DNA of 64,000 bases from Streptococcus ratti FA-1 = DSM 20564 (GTDB lineage: Bacteria; Bacillota; Bacilli; Lactobacillales; Streptococcaceae), in assembly GCF_000286075.1 (NCBI RefSeq), contig NZ_AJTZ01000005.1:1476682-1540681 (forward strand), given 5' to 3'. The translations under genes were made by a program, and so were the position numbers. Below, piece by piece: positions 30,558-41,294 of this stretch. The notes beneath the pieces are model-generated. The model saw only the letters and a list, made by a program, of their open reading frames with translations, ran no database searches and was not told the origin of the DNA. The first letter of the stretch is position 1. Each line of letters opens with the position of its first letter.

Positions 30558-31805
30558 TTATTCTCCTTCCAAAAAATAGATAGACTGTAGCTTAATAAGA
30601 TTAGCCACCCTGACAACATCTTCTTTACTTATCTCATTAACCTTATCAATCCAATCTTTTGCAGCCAAGCACCGCTTTTTTAAAAATTGACAATTGTAAT
30701 GATAGTTAATCATACTTTTAGGATGATCTTCTGATAGCTGGACGTTATTTATCAGCATTTTCTTGGTCTGATTTAATAAATGACTGGAAAAACGCCCCAA
30801 CTTCAAATCATTAAACTGTTTATTGATTAACTGAAAAGTCTGAGGTCTTTTTTTACTGTCAATACCCGTGTAAATTTGCAGTAAACCTCTGTAACTGTCA
30901 AAATGACTGCCGATACTATAGGCCAGACCTTGTTTTTCTCTGATTTCAGTAAACAATTTTGAATGCGGAAAGGCACCTAAAATACCGTTAAAAACCAGCA
31001 AAGCATGGTAATTACTGTCACCGTAAGTTACTGGCAGATGGTAGCCCAACTGCAAAATGGATTGCTGATTTTCTCTTTGTTCAACCTTTTCCTGAACAAC
31101 TTTGGAGTAATGCTGCTGATAAAAAAAGTTTAATTCTTTCTGCCGATCTTTTAAAGGAAACTCTTCAACCAACTGCAAAACGTGATAGTCATCAAAATTT
31201 CCTAAAGCAAAAATATCAATGCGGTCTTCCTTTAGCATTTTTTGAAATTCTTGATAGGCGGTGTAAGAATTTTCAGCGGCCACTAAATCAGCTGTCGCAT
31301 CCTTTGAATGCTGCATGACTTTTTCTTTGAAAAAAAGTTTTTGCAGTTCCAAATGGCTGTAGTAAAAGGGATCCTCTTTATCAGCTTTTAAATACCTCAT
31401 TAAGTTGGCTTTCTCAAGGTCAAAACTCTTGCTCTGATAATGCTCCACTGAAGCTAAAGGATTGAATAGGACTTCTCTTAAAAAACCTACTATTTCCTCC
31501 AAAATAGAACCGTCTTCTGGCACAAACCGATCCGATACAAAAGAAATGTCAATATCAACAATATGAACCTGGCCTTTGGCTGAGACCTGTGTGGAAAAAC
31601 GAGCGCCATAAAGATTGGCCAATTTTTCTCTGAATATCTGCGGTGTTGGGTAGGCATTGTTTGCTGTTACTAACATTTGAGCAACCAGAACACGGCGGGC
31701 TAATGTTTTGCTGTTTAATTCTCCGGAAAAACGAAAAGTAATATGATTAGTCTTAAATTTGGTCGTTTTAATCAAGTGTAAATGTACATCTTGGGCTAAT
31801 TTCAT
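30558..31805 (-). CDS. yfmF: M16-like protein YfmF, apparently catalytically dead partner of YfmH
   Basis: 415 residues, M16 fold by overall similarity (RFSGELNSKTLARRVLVAQ at the start; REKQGLAYSIGSHFDSYRG in the second half). The HxxEH zinc motif is missing where YfmH has it, as expected for the inactive partner. It is the first gene of a run yfmF-yfmH-rodZ-pgsA-ecfA1-ecfA2-ecfT. The ribosome site AAAGGAAG and a -10 at 31836-31841 precede it. Confidence 0.9.
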   Translation of the reverse strand: MKLAQDVHLHLIKTTKFKTNHITFRFSGELNSKTLARRVLVAQMLVTANNAYPTPQIFREKLANLYGARFSTQVSAKGQVHIVDIDISFVSDRFVPEDGSILEEIVGFLREVLFNPLASVEHYQSKSFDLEKANLMRYLKADKEDPFYYSHLELQKLFFKEKVMQHSKDATADLVAAENSYTAYQEFQKMLKEDRIDIFALGNFDDYHVLQLVEEFPLKDRQKELNFFYQQHYSKVVQEKVEQRENQQSILQLGYHLPVTYGDSNYHALLVFNGILGAFPHSKLFTEIREKQGLAYSIGSHFDSYRGLLQIYTGIDSKKRPQTFQLINKQFNDLKLGRFSSHLLNQTKKMLINNVQLSEDHPKSMINYHYNCQFLKKRCLAAKDWIDKVNEISKEDVVRVANLIKLQSIYFLEGE

Positions 31806-31835
31806 GGGACTTCCTTTAATATGTTATTCCGTTCA

Positions 31836-31858
31836 ATTATATCATTTTATGCTATAAT
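31836..31858. promoter_or_regulatory. Overlapping divergent promoters of yfmF and yaaA
   Basis: Minus-strand TATAAT at 31841-31836 (yfmF) and plus-strand TATAAT at 31853-31858 (yaaA) are only 11 bases apart, so each promoter's -35 region lies across the other's -10. Confidence 0.7.
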
Positions 31859-31884
31859 TATCCTTAGAGAAAGTTGAGGAATTT

Positions 31885-32217
31885 ATGGAATATAAACTTT
31901 TTGGAGACTATATTACATTGCAGGCACTTTTGAAAAATTTAGGCATTATTTCAAGCGGAGGCGCCATTAAATCTTATCTGGCTAATACAGAGGTCTTATT
32001 TAATGGCCAAAGAGAAACACGCCGCGGGAAAAAGATTCGTTTAGGAGATCAAGTTGCTATTCCTGCATCAAATATTCTTATTACTATTGTTGAACCATCG
32101 TCAAAAGAGAAGGCAGAGTACCTTAGTCAGCTGGCAGAAAAAGAAAGAGTGGCGGCTCTTGTAAAAGAATTGAACCAAAAAAATAAAAAAACAAGCAGCA
32201 TAAGGGATCAAAAATAG
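31885..32217 (+). CDS. yaaA: S4 domain-containing protein YaaA
   Basis: 110 residues. One S4 RNA-binding domain (ITLQALLKNLGIISSGGAIKSYL, VLFNGQRETRRGKKIRLGDQV) with a Lys/Glu-rich tail. YaaA regularly precedes recF in Firmicutes; its role is thought to concern ribosomes or RNA but is not established. The start follows GAGG at 31874-31877. The gap to recF is 43 bases. Confidence 0.92.
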   Translation: MEYKLFGDYITLQALLKNLGIISSGGAIKSYLANTEVLFNGQRETRRGKKIRLGDQVAIPASNILITIVEPSSKEKAEYLSQLAEKERVAALVKELNQKNKKTSSIRDQK

Positions 32218-32237
32218 TCCCTAAAACTAAAAAAGCT

Positions 32238-32259
32238 GTTAAGTTCCCTGGCACTTAAC
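32238..32259 (+). promoter_or_regulatory. Hairpin immediately before the recF start codon
   Basis: GTTAAGT (32238-32244) pairs with ACTTAAC (32253-32259), ending one base before the ATG. No Shine-Dalgarno sequence is visible in the gap, so translation of recF may be weak or controlled. Confidence 0.55.
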
Positions 32260-32260
32260 T

Positions 32261-33352
32261 ATGTGGATAGAAGAAATTAACTTAAAAAATTATCGTAATT
32301 ATGAATCTGCTCAAGCTGTTTTTTCGCCAAATCTCAATGTCTTTATTGGCCAAAACGCTCAAGGAAAAACAAATTTCCTAGAAGCCATCTATTTCCTATC
32401 CTTAACACGCAGCCATCGAACACGATCAGATAAAGAACTTATTCAGTTTAACGAAAAAGAATTGAAAGTTTCTGGTGTTCTTCATCGGGTAAACGGTAAA
32501 ATTCCTCTGGAAATCAATCTTTCTGATAAGGGACGAACAACCAAGGTAAACCATCTTAAACAATCTAAACTCTCTGATTATATCGGAATTATGACTGTAG
32601 TTCTGTTTGCTCCGGAAGACTTACAGCTCATCAAAGGAGCACCTAGTCTTAGAAGAAAGTTTATGGATATCGATTTAGGCCAAATAAAGCCTGTCTATCT
32701 AGCCGACCTATCAAATTATAATCACGTCCTAAAACAAAGAAATGCCTATTTGAAAACATCTGAAAAGGTTGATAACGATTTTCTTTCTGTCTTAGACCAG
32801 CAATTAGCTGATTATGGTGGAAGAGTGATTGAACATCGCTTTGATTTTATTCAAAATCTAACCAAAGAAGCCGATAAATATCATTTTTCTATTTCAAATC
32901 AACAAGAGCATCTAAAAATTTCCTATCTTTCTTCGGTTAAATTTGATTATAAGCAAAACATTCGAGATAACTTTTTGAATCAGTTACAAAAAAATCGACA
33001 GGGAGATATTTTCAAAAAGAACACTAGTATCGGACCTCATCGTGATGATTTGCTGTTTTTTATTAATGACATGAACGCTAGTTTTGGTAGTCAAGGTCAG
33101 CACCGCAGTCTTATTTTATCGCTGAAATTAGCTGAAATTGAGCTGATAAAAAAGACTACCGGTGATTATCCTATTCTCTTGTTAGATGATGTTATGAGTG
33201 AACTTGACAATTACAGACAAACTAAACTTTTAGAAGGTATCAAAGAAAATGTTCAAACTTTCATTACAACGACCAGTCTTAATCATTTACAACATCTTCC
33301 TAAGGAACTAAAATTATTTACAATTAATCAAGGACATATAACATCAGATTGA
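32261..33352 (+). CDS. recF: DNA replication and repair protein RecF
   Basis: 363 residues. SMC-like ATPase that helps load RecA at gaps. Walker [10 protein letters not shown] (about 30-38), signature region [17 protein letters not shown], Walker [13 protein letters not shown]. The N-terminus [15 protein letters not shown] is that of streptococcal RecF, so the ATG at 32261 is right despite the lack of a ribosome site. It is co-directional with yaaA and convergent with guaB. Confidence 0.96.
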   Translation: MWIEEINLKNYRNYESAQAVFSPNLNVFIGQNAQGKTNFLEAIYFLSLTRSHRTRSDKELIQFNEKELKVSGVLHRVNGKIPLEINLSDKGRTTKVNHLKQSKLSDYIGIMTVVLFAPEDLQLIKGAPSLRRKFMDIDLGQIKPVYLADLSNYNHVLKQRNAYLKTSEKVDNDFLSVLDQQLADYGGRVIEHRFDFIQNLTKEADKYHFSISNQQEHLKISYLSSVKFDYKQNIRDNFLNQLQKNRQGDIFKKNTSIGPHRDDLLFFINDMNASFGSQGQHRSLILSLKLAEIELIKKTTGDYPILLLDDVMSELDNYRQTKLLEGIKENVQTFITTTSLNHLQHLPKELKLFTINQGHITSD

Positions 33353-33475
33353 CTAGGTGTCAATTTATTGTAAACTTACTTGACTATAATGTAATTTTTT
33401 TGTCAAAGTATCTATCAAAAAGCTCTCTAAAAGAGTATTATGTCTCAAATAATTGTAAATATATCATTGACAACC

Positions 33476-33510
33476 AAAAAGAGCTAGAATGGAATGTTCT
33501 AGCTCTTTTT
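33476..33510. terminator. Bidirectional terminator between recF and guaB
   Basis: Perfect 14-bp inverted repeat AAAAAGAGCTAGAA / TTCTAGCTCTTTTT with a 7-base loop. Confidence 0.93.
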
Positions 33511-33525
33511 ATCAAACTTAAATTA

Positions 33526-35046
<1,521 letters not shown>

Positions 35047-35061
35047 CTATTTATTGTTACT

Positions 35062-35089
35062 ATAATAACACGCTAAAATCATTTGTCAA
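35062..35089 (-). promoter_or_regulatory. guaB promoter
   Basis: Minus-strand TTGACA (35089-35084), 16-base spacer, TATTAT (35067-35062). Confidence 0.8.
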
Positions 35090-35170
35090 TGAATTCCAGA
35101 AAATTTACGAAAGAAAGGAGCAGAGTAAAAAACATTCTAAACTTCAGCTTTCCACTCCCTCTTTTTCGTC

Positions 35171-36193
35171 TTAGAAATAATTAATGCCCATAGCTGATTT
35201 AACTTCATCCAATGTTTGAGCTGCAACAGATTGCGCCTGTTCACTGCCTTTTTTCAGCATATTAAATACCTCTCCCATATCTTTAGCATATTCTAAACGG
35301 CGTTCACGAATTGGTGTTAACTCTCGTTCAAGAATTTCTAAAAGATAGCGTTTAGTTTTAACATCCCCAAGACCTCCGCGTTGGTAATGTTCTTTCATGG
35401 CAGCAATCTCTGCTTGATCCTCTTTACGGCCAAAAATATCAAGATAATGGAAAACCATATTACCTTCAATCTGACCTGGATCTTCAACACGAATATGATT
35501 TGGATCTGTGTACATGCTCATAACTTTTTTACGAACAGTATCAGCATCATCAGATAAGAAGATACCATTCCCCAAAGATTTAGACATTTTAGCATTGCCA
35601 TCAAGTCCAGGCAATCGTCCAGCCGCTTCATTTTCAGGATAAATGCCTTCTGGTTCGACTAAAACATCGCATTTGTAAGTGTGATTAAAGCTGCGTGCAA
35701 TCTCACGTGTTTGCTCAATCATTGGTTTTTGGTCATTGCCAACTGGCACATAATTTGCTTTAAAGGCTGTAATATCAGCTGCTTGGGAAATAGGATAAAC
35801 TAAAAAACCTGTTGGAATAGACTCGCCAAACCCTTTTTGAGCAATTTCCGTTTTAACAGTTGGATTGCGCTCCAAACGAGCAAGAGAAACTAAATTCATA
35901 TAATACATGGTCAATTCGGCTAGTTCAGGAATTTGACTCTGAATAAAAATAGTCACCTTTTGCGGATTAAGGCCTACTGCCAAATAATCAAGAGCGACAT
36001 TGCCGACAGACTCCTTGATTATTTCAGATTCTTTAGCGTGATCGGTGAGGGCCTGCTGGTCTGCCAAAAAAACAAACATATCGTACTTGTCCTCATTTTG
36101 CAAAAGGACACGGTTTTTAAGGCTGCCGACATAATGCCCTAAGTGAAGTTTCCCTGTCGGACGGTCACCTGTCAAAATAATAGGTTTTGTCAT
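35171..36193 (-). CDS. trpS: Tryptophan-tRNA ligase
   Basis: 340 residues. Class I synthetase charging tRNA-Trp. The HIGH-type motif is in [18 protein letters not shown] and the KMSKS motif in [11 protein letters not shown]. Ribosome site TAGGAGAA on the minus strand; an extended -10 (TGTTATAAT) lies about 30 bases before the ATG. No T-box leader is visible. Single-gene unit divergent from the ABC-F gene. Confidence 0.97.
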   Translation of the reverse strand: MTKPIILTGDRPTGKLHLGHYVGSLKNRVLLQNEDKYDMFVFLADQQALTDHAKESEIIKESVGNVALDYLAVGLNPQKVTIFIQSQIPELAELTMYYMNLVSLARLERNPTVKTEIAQKGFGESIPTGFLVYPISQAADITAFKANYVPVGNDQKPMIEQTREIARSFNHTYKCDVLVEPEGIYPENEAAGRLPGLDGNAKMSKSLGNGIFLSDDADTVRKKVMSMYTDPNHIRVEDPGQIEGNMVFHYLDIFGRKEDQAEIAAMKEHYQRGGLGDVKTKRYLLEILERELTPIRERRLEYAKDMGEVFNMLKKGSEQAQSVAAQTLDEVKSAMGINYF

Positions 36194-36291
36194 TTCTGTT
36201 CTCCTAAATTACAATTAGTTCAATTATAACATAATTATAAGCAGCAGGAGGACAAAAGCAACAGTCAAAATTTAACAGACGAGGGATTTAA

Positions 36292-36320
36292 TTGAAAAAT
36301 AAGGGCTTTTCCTGTAAAAT
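36292..36320 (+). promoter_or_regulatory. Promoter of the ABC-F gene
   Basis: TTGAAA (36292-36297), 17-base spacer, TAAAAT (36315-36320). Confidence 0.75.
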
Positions 36321-36349
36321 GTAGTAGTATCAAAAGATGAGGTGAAAAA

Positions 36350-37990
36350 TTGTTAACTGTATCAGATATTTCGCTGCGTTTCAGCGATCGTAAACTTTTT
36401 GATGATGTCAATATTAAATTTACAGCAGGAAATACTTATGGATTGATTGGTGCTAATGGTGCTGGAAAATCAACATTTTTGAAAATTCTAGCTGGTGATA
36501 TTGAACCGACAACCGGACATGTAACTCTCGGTCCTAATGAACGTTTGTCTGTTCTTCGTCAAAATCACTTTGACTATGAAGAAGAGCGTGTCATCGATGT
36601 TGTTATTATGGGCAATCAAGAGCTCTATGATATTATGAAAGAAAAAGATGCTATTTATATGAAGCCCGATTTTTCAGATGAAGATGGTGTTCGTGCTGCT
36701 GAATTGGAAGGACAGTTCGCTGAATTAGGCGGATGGGAAGCTGAAAGCGAGGCCGCTCAACTACTGCAAAATCTTAATATTCCTGAGGATCTCCACTATC
36801 AAAACATGTGTGAACTGTCTAACGGTGATAAGGTCAAGGTTTTGCTGGCTAAGGCTCTTTTTGGCAAACCGGACGTTCTCTTGCTTGATGAGCCCACTAA
36901 TGGTCTTGATATTCAGTCCATTAATTGGCTGGAGGATTTTCTTGTAGACTTTGAAAATACGGTTATCGTTGTTTCCCATGACCGTCACTTTCTCAATAAG
37001 GTCTGTACCCATATGGCTGATTTAGATTTTGGAAAAATCACGCTCTATGTTGGTAATTATGATTTTTGGAAAGAGTCCAGCGAACTGGCAGCCAAACTTC
37101 AGGCTGACCGCAATGCTAAAGCAGAAGAAAAAATCAAAGAATTGCAAGAATTTGTAGCACGTTTTTCAGCCAATGCTTCTAAATCAAAACAGGCAACATC
37201 CCGTAAAAAAATGCTGGATAAAATTGAGCTGGAAGAGATTGTGCCGTCAAGCCGTAAATACCCATTTATTAAATTTCAAGCTGAACGTGAAATCGGCAAT
37301 GATCTTCTAACAGTAGAAAATCTTTCCGTTAAAATTGACGGTGAGACCATTCTTGACAATATCAGCTTTATTTTAAATCCGGGAGATAAGACTGCCATCA
37401 TCGGTCAAAATGATATTCAGACAACAGCTCTTATGCGCGCGCTTATGGGGGATATCGACTATGAAGGTACTATAAAATGGGGAGTTACAACAAGCCGCTC
37501 TTATCTTCCAAAGGACAACAGCAGTGATTTTGCAAGCGGGGAATCTATTTTAGAATGGCTGCGACAGTTTGCCAGCAAAGAAGAAGATGACAACACTTTT
37601 CTTCGCGGTTTCCTGGGCCGTATGCTCTTTTCCGGCGATGACGTTAACAAGTCTGTCAATGTCCTTTCCGGAGGAGAAAAGGTGCGCGTGATGCTCTCTA
37701 AATTAATGCTGCTCAAATCTAATGTGCTCGTCCTAGATGACCCTACCAACCACTTAGACTTAGAGTCTATCTCAAGCCTAAATGACGGTCTCAAAGATTT
37801 TAAAGAATCTATCATCTTTGCCAGCCATGACCACGAATTCATTCAAACATTGGCCAACCATATCATTGTCATCTCTAAAAACGGTGTTATTGACCGTATT
37901 GATGAGACTTATGATGAATTCCTTGAAAATGAAGAAGTACAGGCAAAAGTTGCTCAACTCTGGCAAGAGAATGGGGGAGAAAATCGGTAA
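36350..37990 (+). CDS. ABC-F family ATP-binding protein (YbiT-like), one complete composite ATP site
   Basis: 546 residues, two ABC domains joined by a charged helical linker, no membrane helices: an ABC-F protein, a family acting on ribosomes. Domain 1 has Walker A GANGAGKST (about 34-42) and Walker B LLDEPT (Glu181) but a degenerate signature LSNGD (156-160). Domain 2 has GQNDIQTT (352-359) instead of Walker A, lacking the Lys, and DD instead of DE in Walker B (463-464), but an intact LSGGE (439-443). Only the site built from domain 1 plus the domain 2 signature is complete. TTG start behind GAGGTG at about 36338. Not an obvious antibiotic-resistance type. Confidence 0.9.
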   Translation: MLTVSDISLRFSDRKLFDDVNIKFTAGNTYGLIGANGAGKSTFLKILAGDIEPTTGHVTLGPNERLSVLRQNHFDYEEERVIDVVIMGNQELYDIMKEKDAIYMKPDFSDEDGVRAAELEGQFAELGGWEAESEAAQLLQNLNIPEDLHYQNMCELSNGDKVKVLLAKALFGKPDVLLLDEPTNGLDIQSINWLEDFLVDFENTVIVVSHDRHFLNKVCTHMADLDFGKITLYVGNYDFWKESSELAAKLQADRNAKAEEKIKELQEFVARFSANASKSKQATSRKKMLDKIELEEIVPSSRKYPFIKFQAEREIGNDLLTVENLSVKIDGETILDNISFILNPGDKTAIIGQNDIQTTALMRALMGDIDYEGTIKWGVTTSRSYLPKDNSSDFASGESILEWLRQFASKEEDDNTFLRGFLGRMLFSGDDVNKSVNVLSGGEKVRVMLSKLMLLKSNVLVLDDPTNHLDLESISSLNDGLKDFKESIIFASHDHEFIQTLANHIIVISKNGVIDRIDETYDEFLENEEVQAKVAQLWQENGGENR

Positions 37991-38040
37991 ATCGTCATGA
38001 AATGGCGATTTCGATTTCGTTGTCCCATCTCCGTACAGTT

Positions 38041-38163
38041 TAATTAGGATGACCGCTATCACTTGCCTAGCGGAACAAGGACTTCCAATAAGCTACTGCA
38101 TCAAACATTTGATGCTGCATAGATGGAAAGAGTTTGAATTTTTTGTCCTAAACTCTTTTTTTA
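38041..38163 (+). ncRNA. Structured RNA candidate with terminal hairpin between the ABC-F gene and yfhO
   Basis: Visible pairings: CCGCTA/TAGCGG (38053-38073); a segmented helix TTCCA (38083) / TGGAA (38124), CTA/TAG, and GCATCAAA (38098-38105) / TTTGATGC (38108-38115); then a terminator AAAGAGTTT (38127) / AAACTCTTT (38150) with a T run. AGGAC (38078-38082) can pair with GTCCT (38145-38149) in the terminator loop. The segmented helix and the terminator share the bases around 38127-38128. I recognise no known riboswitch class. Confidence 0.5.
38127..38163 (+). terminator. Terminator-like hairpin just before yfhO
   Basis: Stem AAAGAGTTT / AAACTCTTT, 14-base loop, then a run of T. The yfhO start codon lies 12 bases beyond. 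Confidence 0.75.
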
Positions 38164-38175
38164 TATCTAAAATTT

Positions 38176-40770
38176 ATGATGAACTATTTAAAAAAACACA
38201 AACAGAGCTTTATTTTTTATTGTATCAGTTTTGTACTGCCCGCTTTTATCATGTTTACTGTTCTTTTTACCAAAAGCATTTACTGGGGCAGCGAGACAAC
38301 TCTTTTAGCCAGCGACGGCTTTCATCAGTATGTCAATTTTGATACGCTTATTCGCAATATTTTTCATGGAACAGACAGCTTATTTTATTCTTTTAAAGGC
38401 GGACTAGGGTTTAACGTTTTCGCTCTGATGAGCTATTACTTAGGCAGCTTTTTGACACCTTTGACTTACTTTTTCACTGTTCAAACAATGGCTGATGCCT
38501 TTTACCTTTTTACCTTGATAAAATTCGGTTTGATTGGCTTGTCTGCTTTTTATTGTATGAACCAGCTTTATCCCAGCATAGCAAAACATCTGGTTCTGAT
38601 ACTGTCAACTTCCTATGCCCTGATGAGTTTTACCACCAGTCAGCTGGAGTTAAATAACTGGCTGGATATTTTTATTTTGCTGCCGCTTATTTTGCTGGGC
38701 TTGGATCGCTTAATAAACAAAAAAGGACTAACACTTTATTTTCTTACCTTAAGTTGTTTGTTTATCCAAAATTATTTTTTTGGCTTTATGACAGCTATTT
38801 TTCTGTTGCTTTGGTTTTTTGTCCAGACATCATGGCACTTTAAGGAAAGAATTAAAAGATTTACTGATTTTGCTTTGGTTTCTCTTTTTTCAGCCTTTAC
38901 CAGTGCTTTCATGCTGCTTCCAGCCTTGTTTGATCTGAGCAGTCATGGAGAAAAAGCGGCTGATCATTTTGCCATATTGTCCGCAGATTTGAGCCTCTTT
39001 GACCTGTTTGCTAAAAATATGGTTGGTAGTTATGACACAACAAAATACGGATCCATCCCAACAATTTACATTGGATTATTCCCCTTAATTTTAGCTCTTG
39101 CTTTCTTTTTTATAAAAACTATTAAAGGTTCTGTCAAGATAGCCTACTTGCTTCTTATTGTTTTCATTATTGCCAGTTTTATTTTTCAGCCTCTCGATCT
39201 CTTTTGGCAGGGCATGCATTCACCCAATATGTTTCTTCACCGTTATTCTTGGGTTTTGTCCATCGTTATACTGATGATGGCAGCCGAAACCCTATCTAGA
39301 ACAAAGTATTTGACATTCAAATCTTTTTTCCCTGCCTTTGTTCTGTTAGGCCTTGGATTTACAGGCGTCTTCTTTTCTAAGGAAAATTATGATTTTTTAA
39401 CACCTGCTCAATTCATACTGACCGGGCTCTTTCTAACTGGATACGGTACAATTCTCTTCATTTTTTTCAATAAAGGAATTTCTCAAAAGCTGATTATTTC
39501 CTTTACACTTATCTTTACAGTTTTTGAATTGTCTTTAAACAGTTTTTTCCAAATTGAAGGGATTGAAAATGATTGGAACTTTCCTTCCAGAAATGTTTAT
39601 GAAGATAATGTCAAAGAAGTTGACAATTATGTCAAGTTAGCTGATCGAGAAACATCTGGTTTTTTCCGTCTGGAGAAGCTGTTCCATCAGACTTTAAATG
39701 ATGGCATGAAATTCAACTATAACAGTATTTCTCAATTTTCATCCGTCAAAAACACCCTGTCTGCTGAATTATTAAATGCTCTAGGTTACTATTCCCAAGG
39801 CAATCATGCTTTCATCAATTACCATAACAATACGGTTTTAATGGACAGCCTTTTCTCAGTTGCCTATAATATTAGTAGCCAAGAACCCAATAAATTCGGA
39901 TTCCAGCTAAGAAAAAGTGGCAAACATTACAGCCTTTATAAAAATTCTTACCGTCTGCCTTTAGCGCTTATGTCAAAAGGTGTTTACAACGATGTCAAGT
40001 TAAATTCCGATCCACTAAACAATCAAGAAAAAATTGTCAAAGAATTAACAGGAGTAAAAGATAGGTTCTTTACAGAAATTCCTATTCTCTCAAGCAAAAA
40101 TGGCCAAATTTTAAATGGCCGCACAGCTGTTACTGATTTTAAAGGAAGTCAAGCAAAAGTTTACTATAATGTAAAGGTACCTGCTAACAGTCAGCTTTAT
40201 GTCAACCTTCCTAATATCAGTTTTAGCAATAAAGAAGAGAGAAATATTTTATTGACAGTTAAAAACCGAAAAATGCAGCAAACAGCAGATGATAGCTACT
40301 ATTTGTTTAATTTAGGCCATTATAAACAAGAACAGCTTTTGACTTTCAAATTTGATTTTCCTAATAATAAAACAGTCAGCTATGATTTACCGCATGTTTA
40401 TGCCTTAAATTTAACAGCCTACCAAAAAGCAATTGCACAATTAAAAGATTCGGCAGTTAAAGTATCAACTCGAGGAAATCAAATCGTTACGTCTTACACA
40501 GCTAAAAAGAAGAGCTCGCTGATTTATACCCTACCTTACGACAAAGGGTGGTCAGCAGTACAAAGCGGGAAAAAGCTGAACATTCAAAAAGCTCAGAAAG
40601 GCTTTATGAAAATCACCGTTAAAAAAGGCCAAGGCAAAATTACCATGACCTTTATTCCTCAAGGTTTGTATCTAGGAATTCTAATTTCTTTTTTGGGTCT
40701 CTTTCATTTTATACTTTATTCGCTTTATAACCAAAAATCTATTAGGGCTGACCCGCCATCAAGAGACTGA
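38176..40770 (+). CDS. yfhO: YfhO-family membrane protein (GT-C-type glycosyltransferase)
   Basis: 864 residues. A dozen or more membrane helices with the N-terminal block SFVLPAFIMFTVLFTKSIYW and LLASDGFHQYVNFDTL typical of YfhO, and a long extracytoplasmic C-terminal domain closed by one last helix (YLGILISFLGLFHFILY). YfhO proteins decorate wall polymers such as lipoteichoic acid with sugars in other Firmicutes; the acceptor here is inferred. ATGs at 38176 and 38179 are both possible; neither has a ribosome site, and the preceding sequence is a terminator-like hairpin. Confidence 0.88.
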   Translation: MMNYLKKHKQSFIFYCISFVLPAFIMFTVLFTKSIYWGSETTLLASDGFHQYVNFDTLIRNIFHGTDSLFYSFKGGLGFNVFALMSYYLGSFLTPLTYFFTVQTMADAFYLFTLIKFGLIGLSAFYCMNQLYPSIAKHLVLILSTSYALMSFTTSQLELNNWLDIFILLPLILLGLDRLINKKGLTLYFLTLSCLFIQNYFFGFMTAIFLLLWFFVQTSWHFKERIKRFTDFALVSLFSAFTSAFMLLPALFDLSSHGEKAADHFAILSADLSLFDLFAKNMVGSYDTTKYGSIPTIYIGLFPLILALAFFFIKTIKGSVKIAYLLLIVFIIASFIFQPLDLFWQGMHSPNMFLHRYSWVLSIVILMMAAETLSRTKYLTFKSFFPAFVLLGLGFTGVFFSKENYDFLTPAQFILTGLFLTGYGTILFIFFNKGISQKLIISFTLIFTVFELSLNSFFQIEGIENDWNFPSRNVYEDNVKEVDNYVKLADRETSGFFRLEKLFHQTLNDGMKFNYNSISQFSSVKNTLSAELLNALGYYSQGNHAFINYHNNTVLMDSLFSVAYNISSQEPNKFGFQLRKSGKHYSLYKNSYRLPLALMSKGVYNDVKLNSDPLNNQEKIVKELTGVKDRFFTEIPILSSKNGQILNGRTAVTDFKGSQAKVYYNVKVPANSQLYVNLPNISFSNKEERNILLTVKNRKMQQTADDSYYLFNLGHYKQEQLLTFKFDFPNNKTVSYDLPHVYALNLTAYQKAIAQLKDSAVKVSTRGNQIVTSYTAKKKSSLIYTLPYDKGWSAVQSGKKLNIQKAQKGFMKITVKKGQGKITMTFIPQGLYLGILISFLGLFHFILYSLYNQKSIRADPPSRD

Positions 40771-40791
40771 AGAACTCTAAAAAGGTGCAAT

Positions 40792-40814
40792 AAAAAAACC
40801 TGCAATTATGCAGG
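40792..40814 (-). terminator. Terminator of the tRNA-Glu/tRNA-Asn unit
   Basis: Minus-strand CCTGCA / TGCAGG followed by TTTTTTT. It also faces yfhO and may end that transcript. Confidence 0.8.
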
Positions 40815-40829
40815 ATTAATGTCTTATCA

Positions 40830-40903
40830 CTCCGGCAGTAGGACTCGAACCTACGACATCATGATTAACAGTCATGCGCTACTACCAACTGAGCTATGCC
40901 GGA
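40830..40903 (-). tRNA. tRNA-Asn (anticodon GTT)
   Basis: 74 bases, complete cloverleaf: acceptor TCCGGCA / TGCCGGA, anticodon loop CTGTTAA, T-loop GGTTCGAGTCC. The terminal CCA is not encoded. It follows tRNA-Glu by 5 bases. Confidence 0.96.
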
Positions 40904-40908
40904 ATTAA

Positions 40909-40980
40909 TAGTCCGTACGGGATTCGAACCCGTGTTACCGCCGTGAAAAGGCGGTGTCTTAACCCCTTGACCAACGGACC
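40909..40980 (-). tRNA. tRNA-Glu (anticodon TTC)
   Basis: 72 bases: acceptor GGTCCGT / ACGGACT (first pair G-U), anticodon loop CTTTTCA, T-loop GGTTCGAATCC. CCA is not encoded. First of a two-tRNA unit. Confidence 0.96.
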
Positions 40981-41002
40981 ATTATTGATTAACACTCTTA
41001 CT

Positions 41003-41030
41003 ATTATAACAAATATCTTTGATTTGTCTA
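41003..41030 (-). promoter_or_regulatory. Promoter of the tRNA-Glu/tRNA-Asn unit
   Basis: Minus-strand TAGACA (41030-41025), 16-base spacer, TATAAT (41008-41003). Confidence 0.75.
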
Positions 41031-41109
41031 GCTTTTTTCAAAAAAATTATGAGAATATTTCTCCTTTACTGCTAGACAAACAGCTTAAAAATACACCAAT
41101 CTGTAAAGA

Positions 41110-41139
41110 TTGACAGCAGCCCATGAATTTTGGTAAAAT
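41110..41139 (+). promoter_or_regulatory. Promoter of tRNA-Arg
   Basis: Perfect TTGACA (41110-41115), 18-base spacer, TAAAAT (41134-41139). Confidence 0.75.
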
Positions 41140-41152
41140 AATATAGTTATAA

Positions 41153-41226
41153 GGTCTCATAGCTCAGCTGGATAGAGCATTCGCCTTCTAAGCGAACGGT
41201 CGCAGGTTCGAATCCTGCTGGGATCA
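41153..41226 (+). tRNA. tRNA-Arg (anticodon TCT)
   Basis: 74 bases: acceptor GGTCTCA / TGGGATC with two wobble pairs, anticodon loop CTTCTAA, T-loop GGTTCGAATCC. CCA is not encoded. It reads AGA codons and has its own promoter and terminator. Confidence 0.95.
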
Positions 41227-41232
41227 AAAAAC

Positions 41233-41258
41233 AGGACTGACATGTGCCAGTCCTTTTC
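41233..41258 (+). terminator. tRNA-Arg terminator
   Basis: AGGACTG / CAGTCCT around an 8-base loop, then TTT. Confidence 0.8.
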
Positions 41259-41294
41259 TTATTGTCATGCTTAATGTTAATGTCCAAAAGCAGC

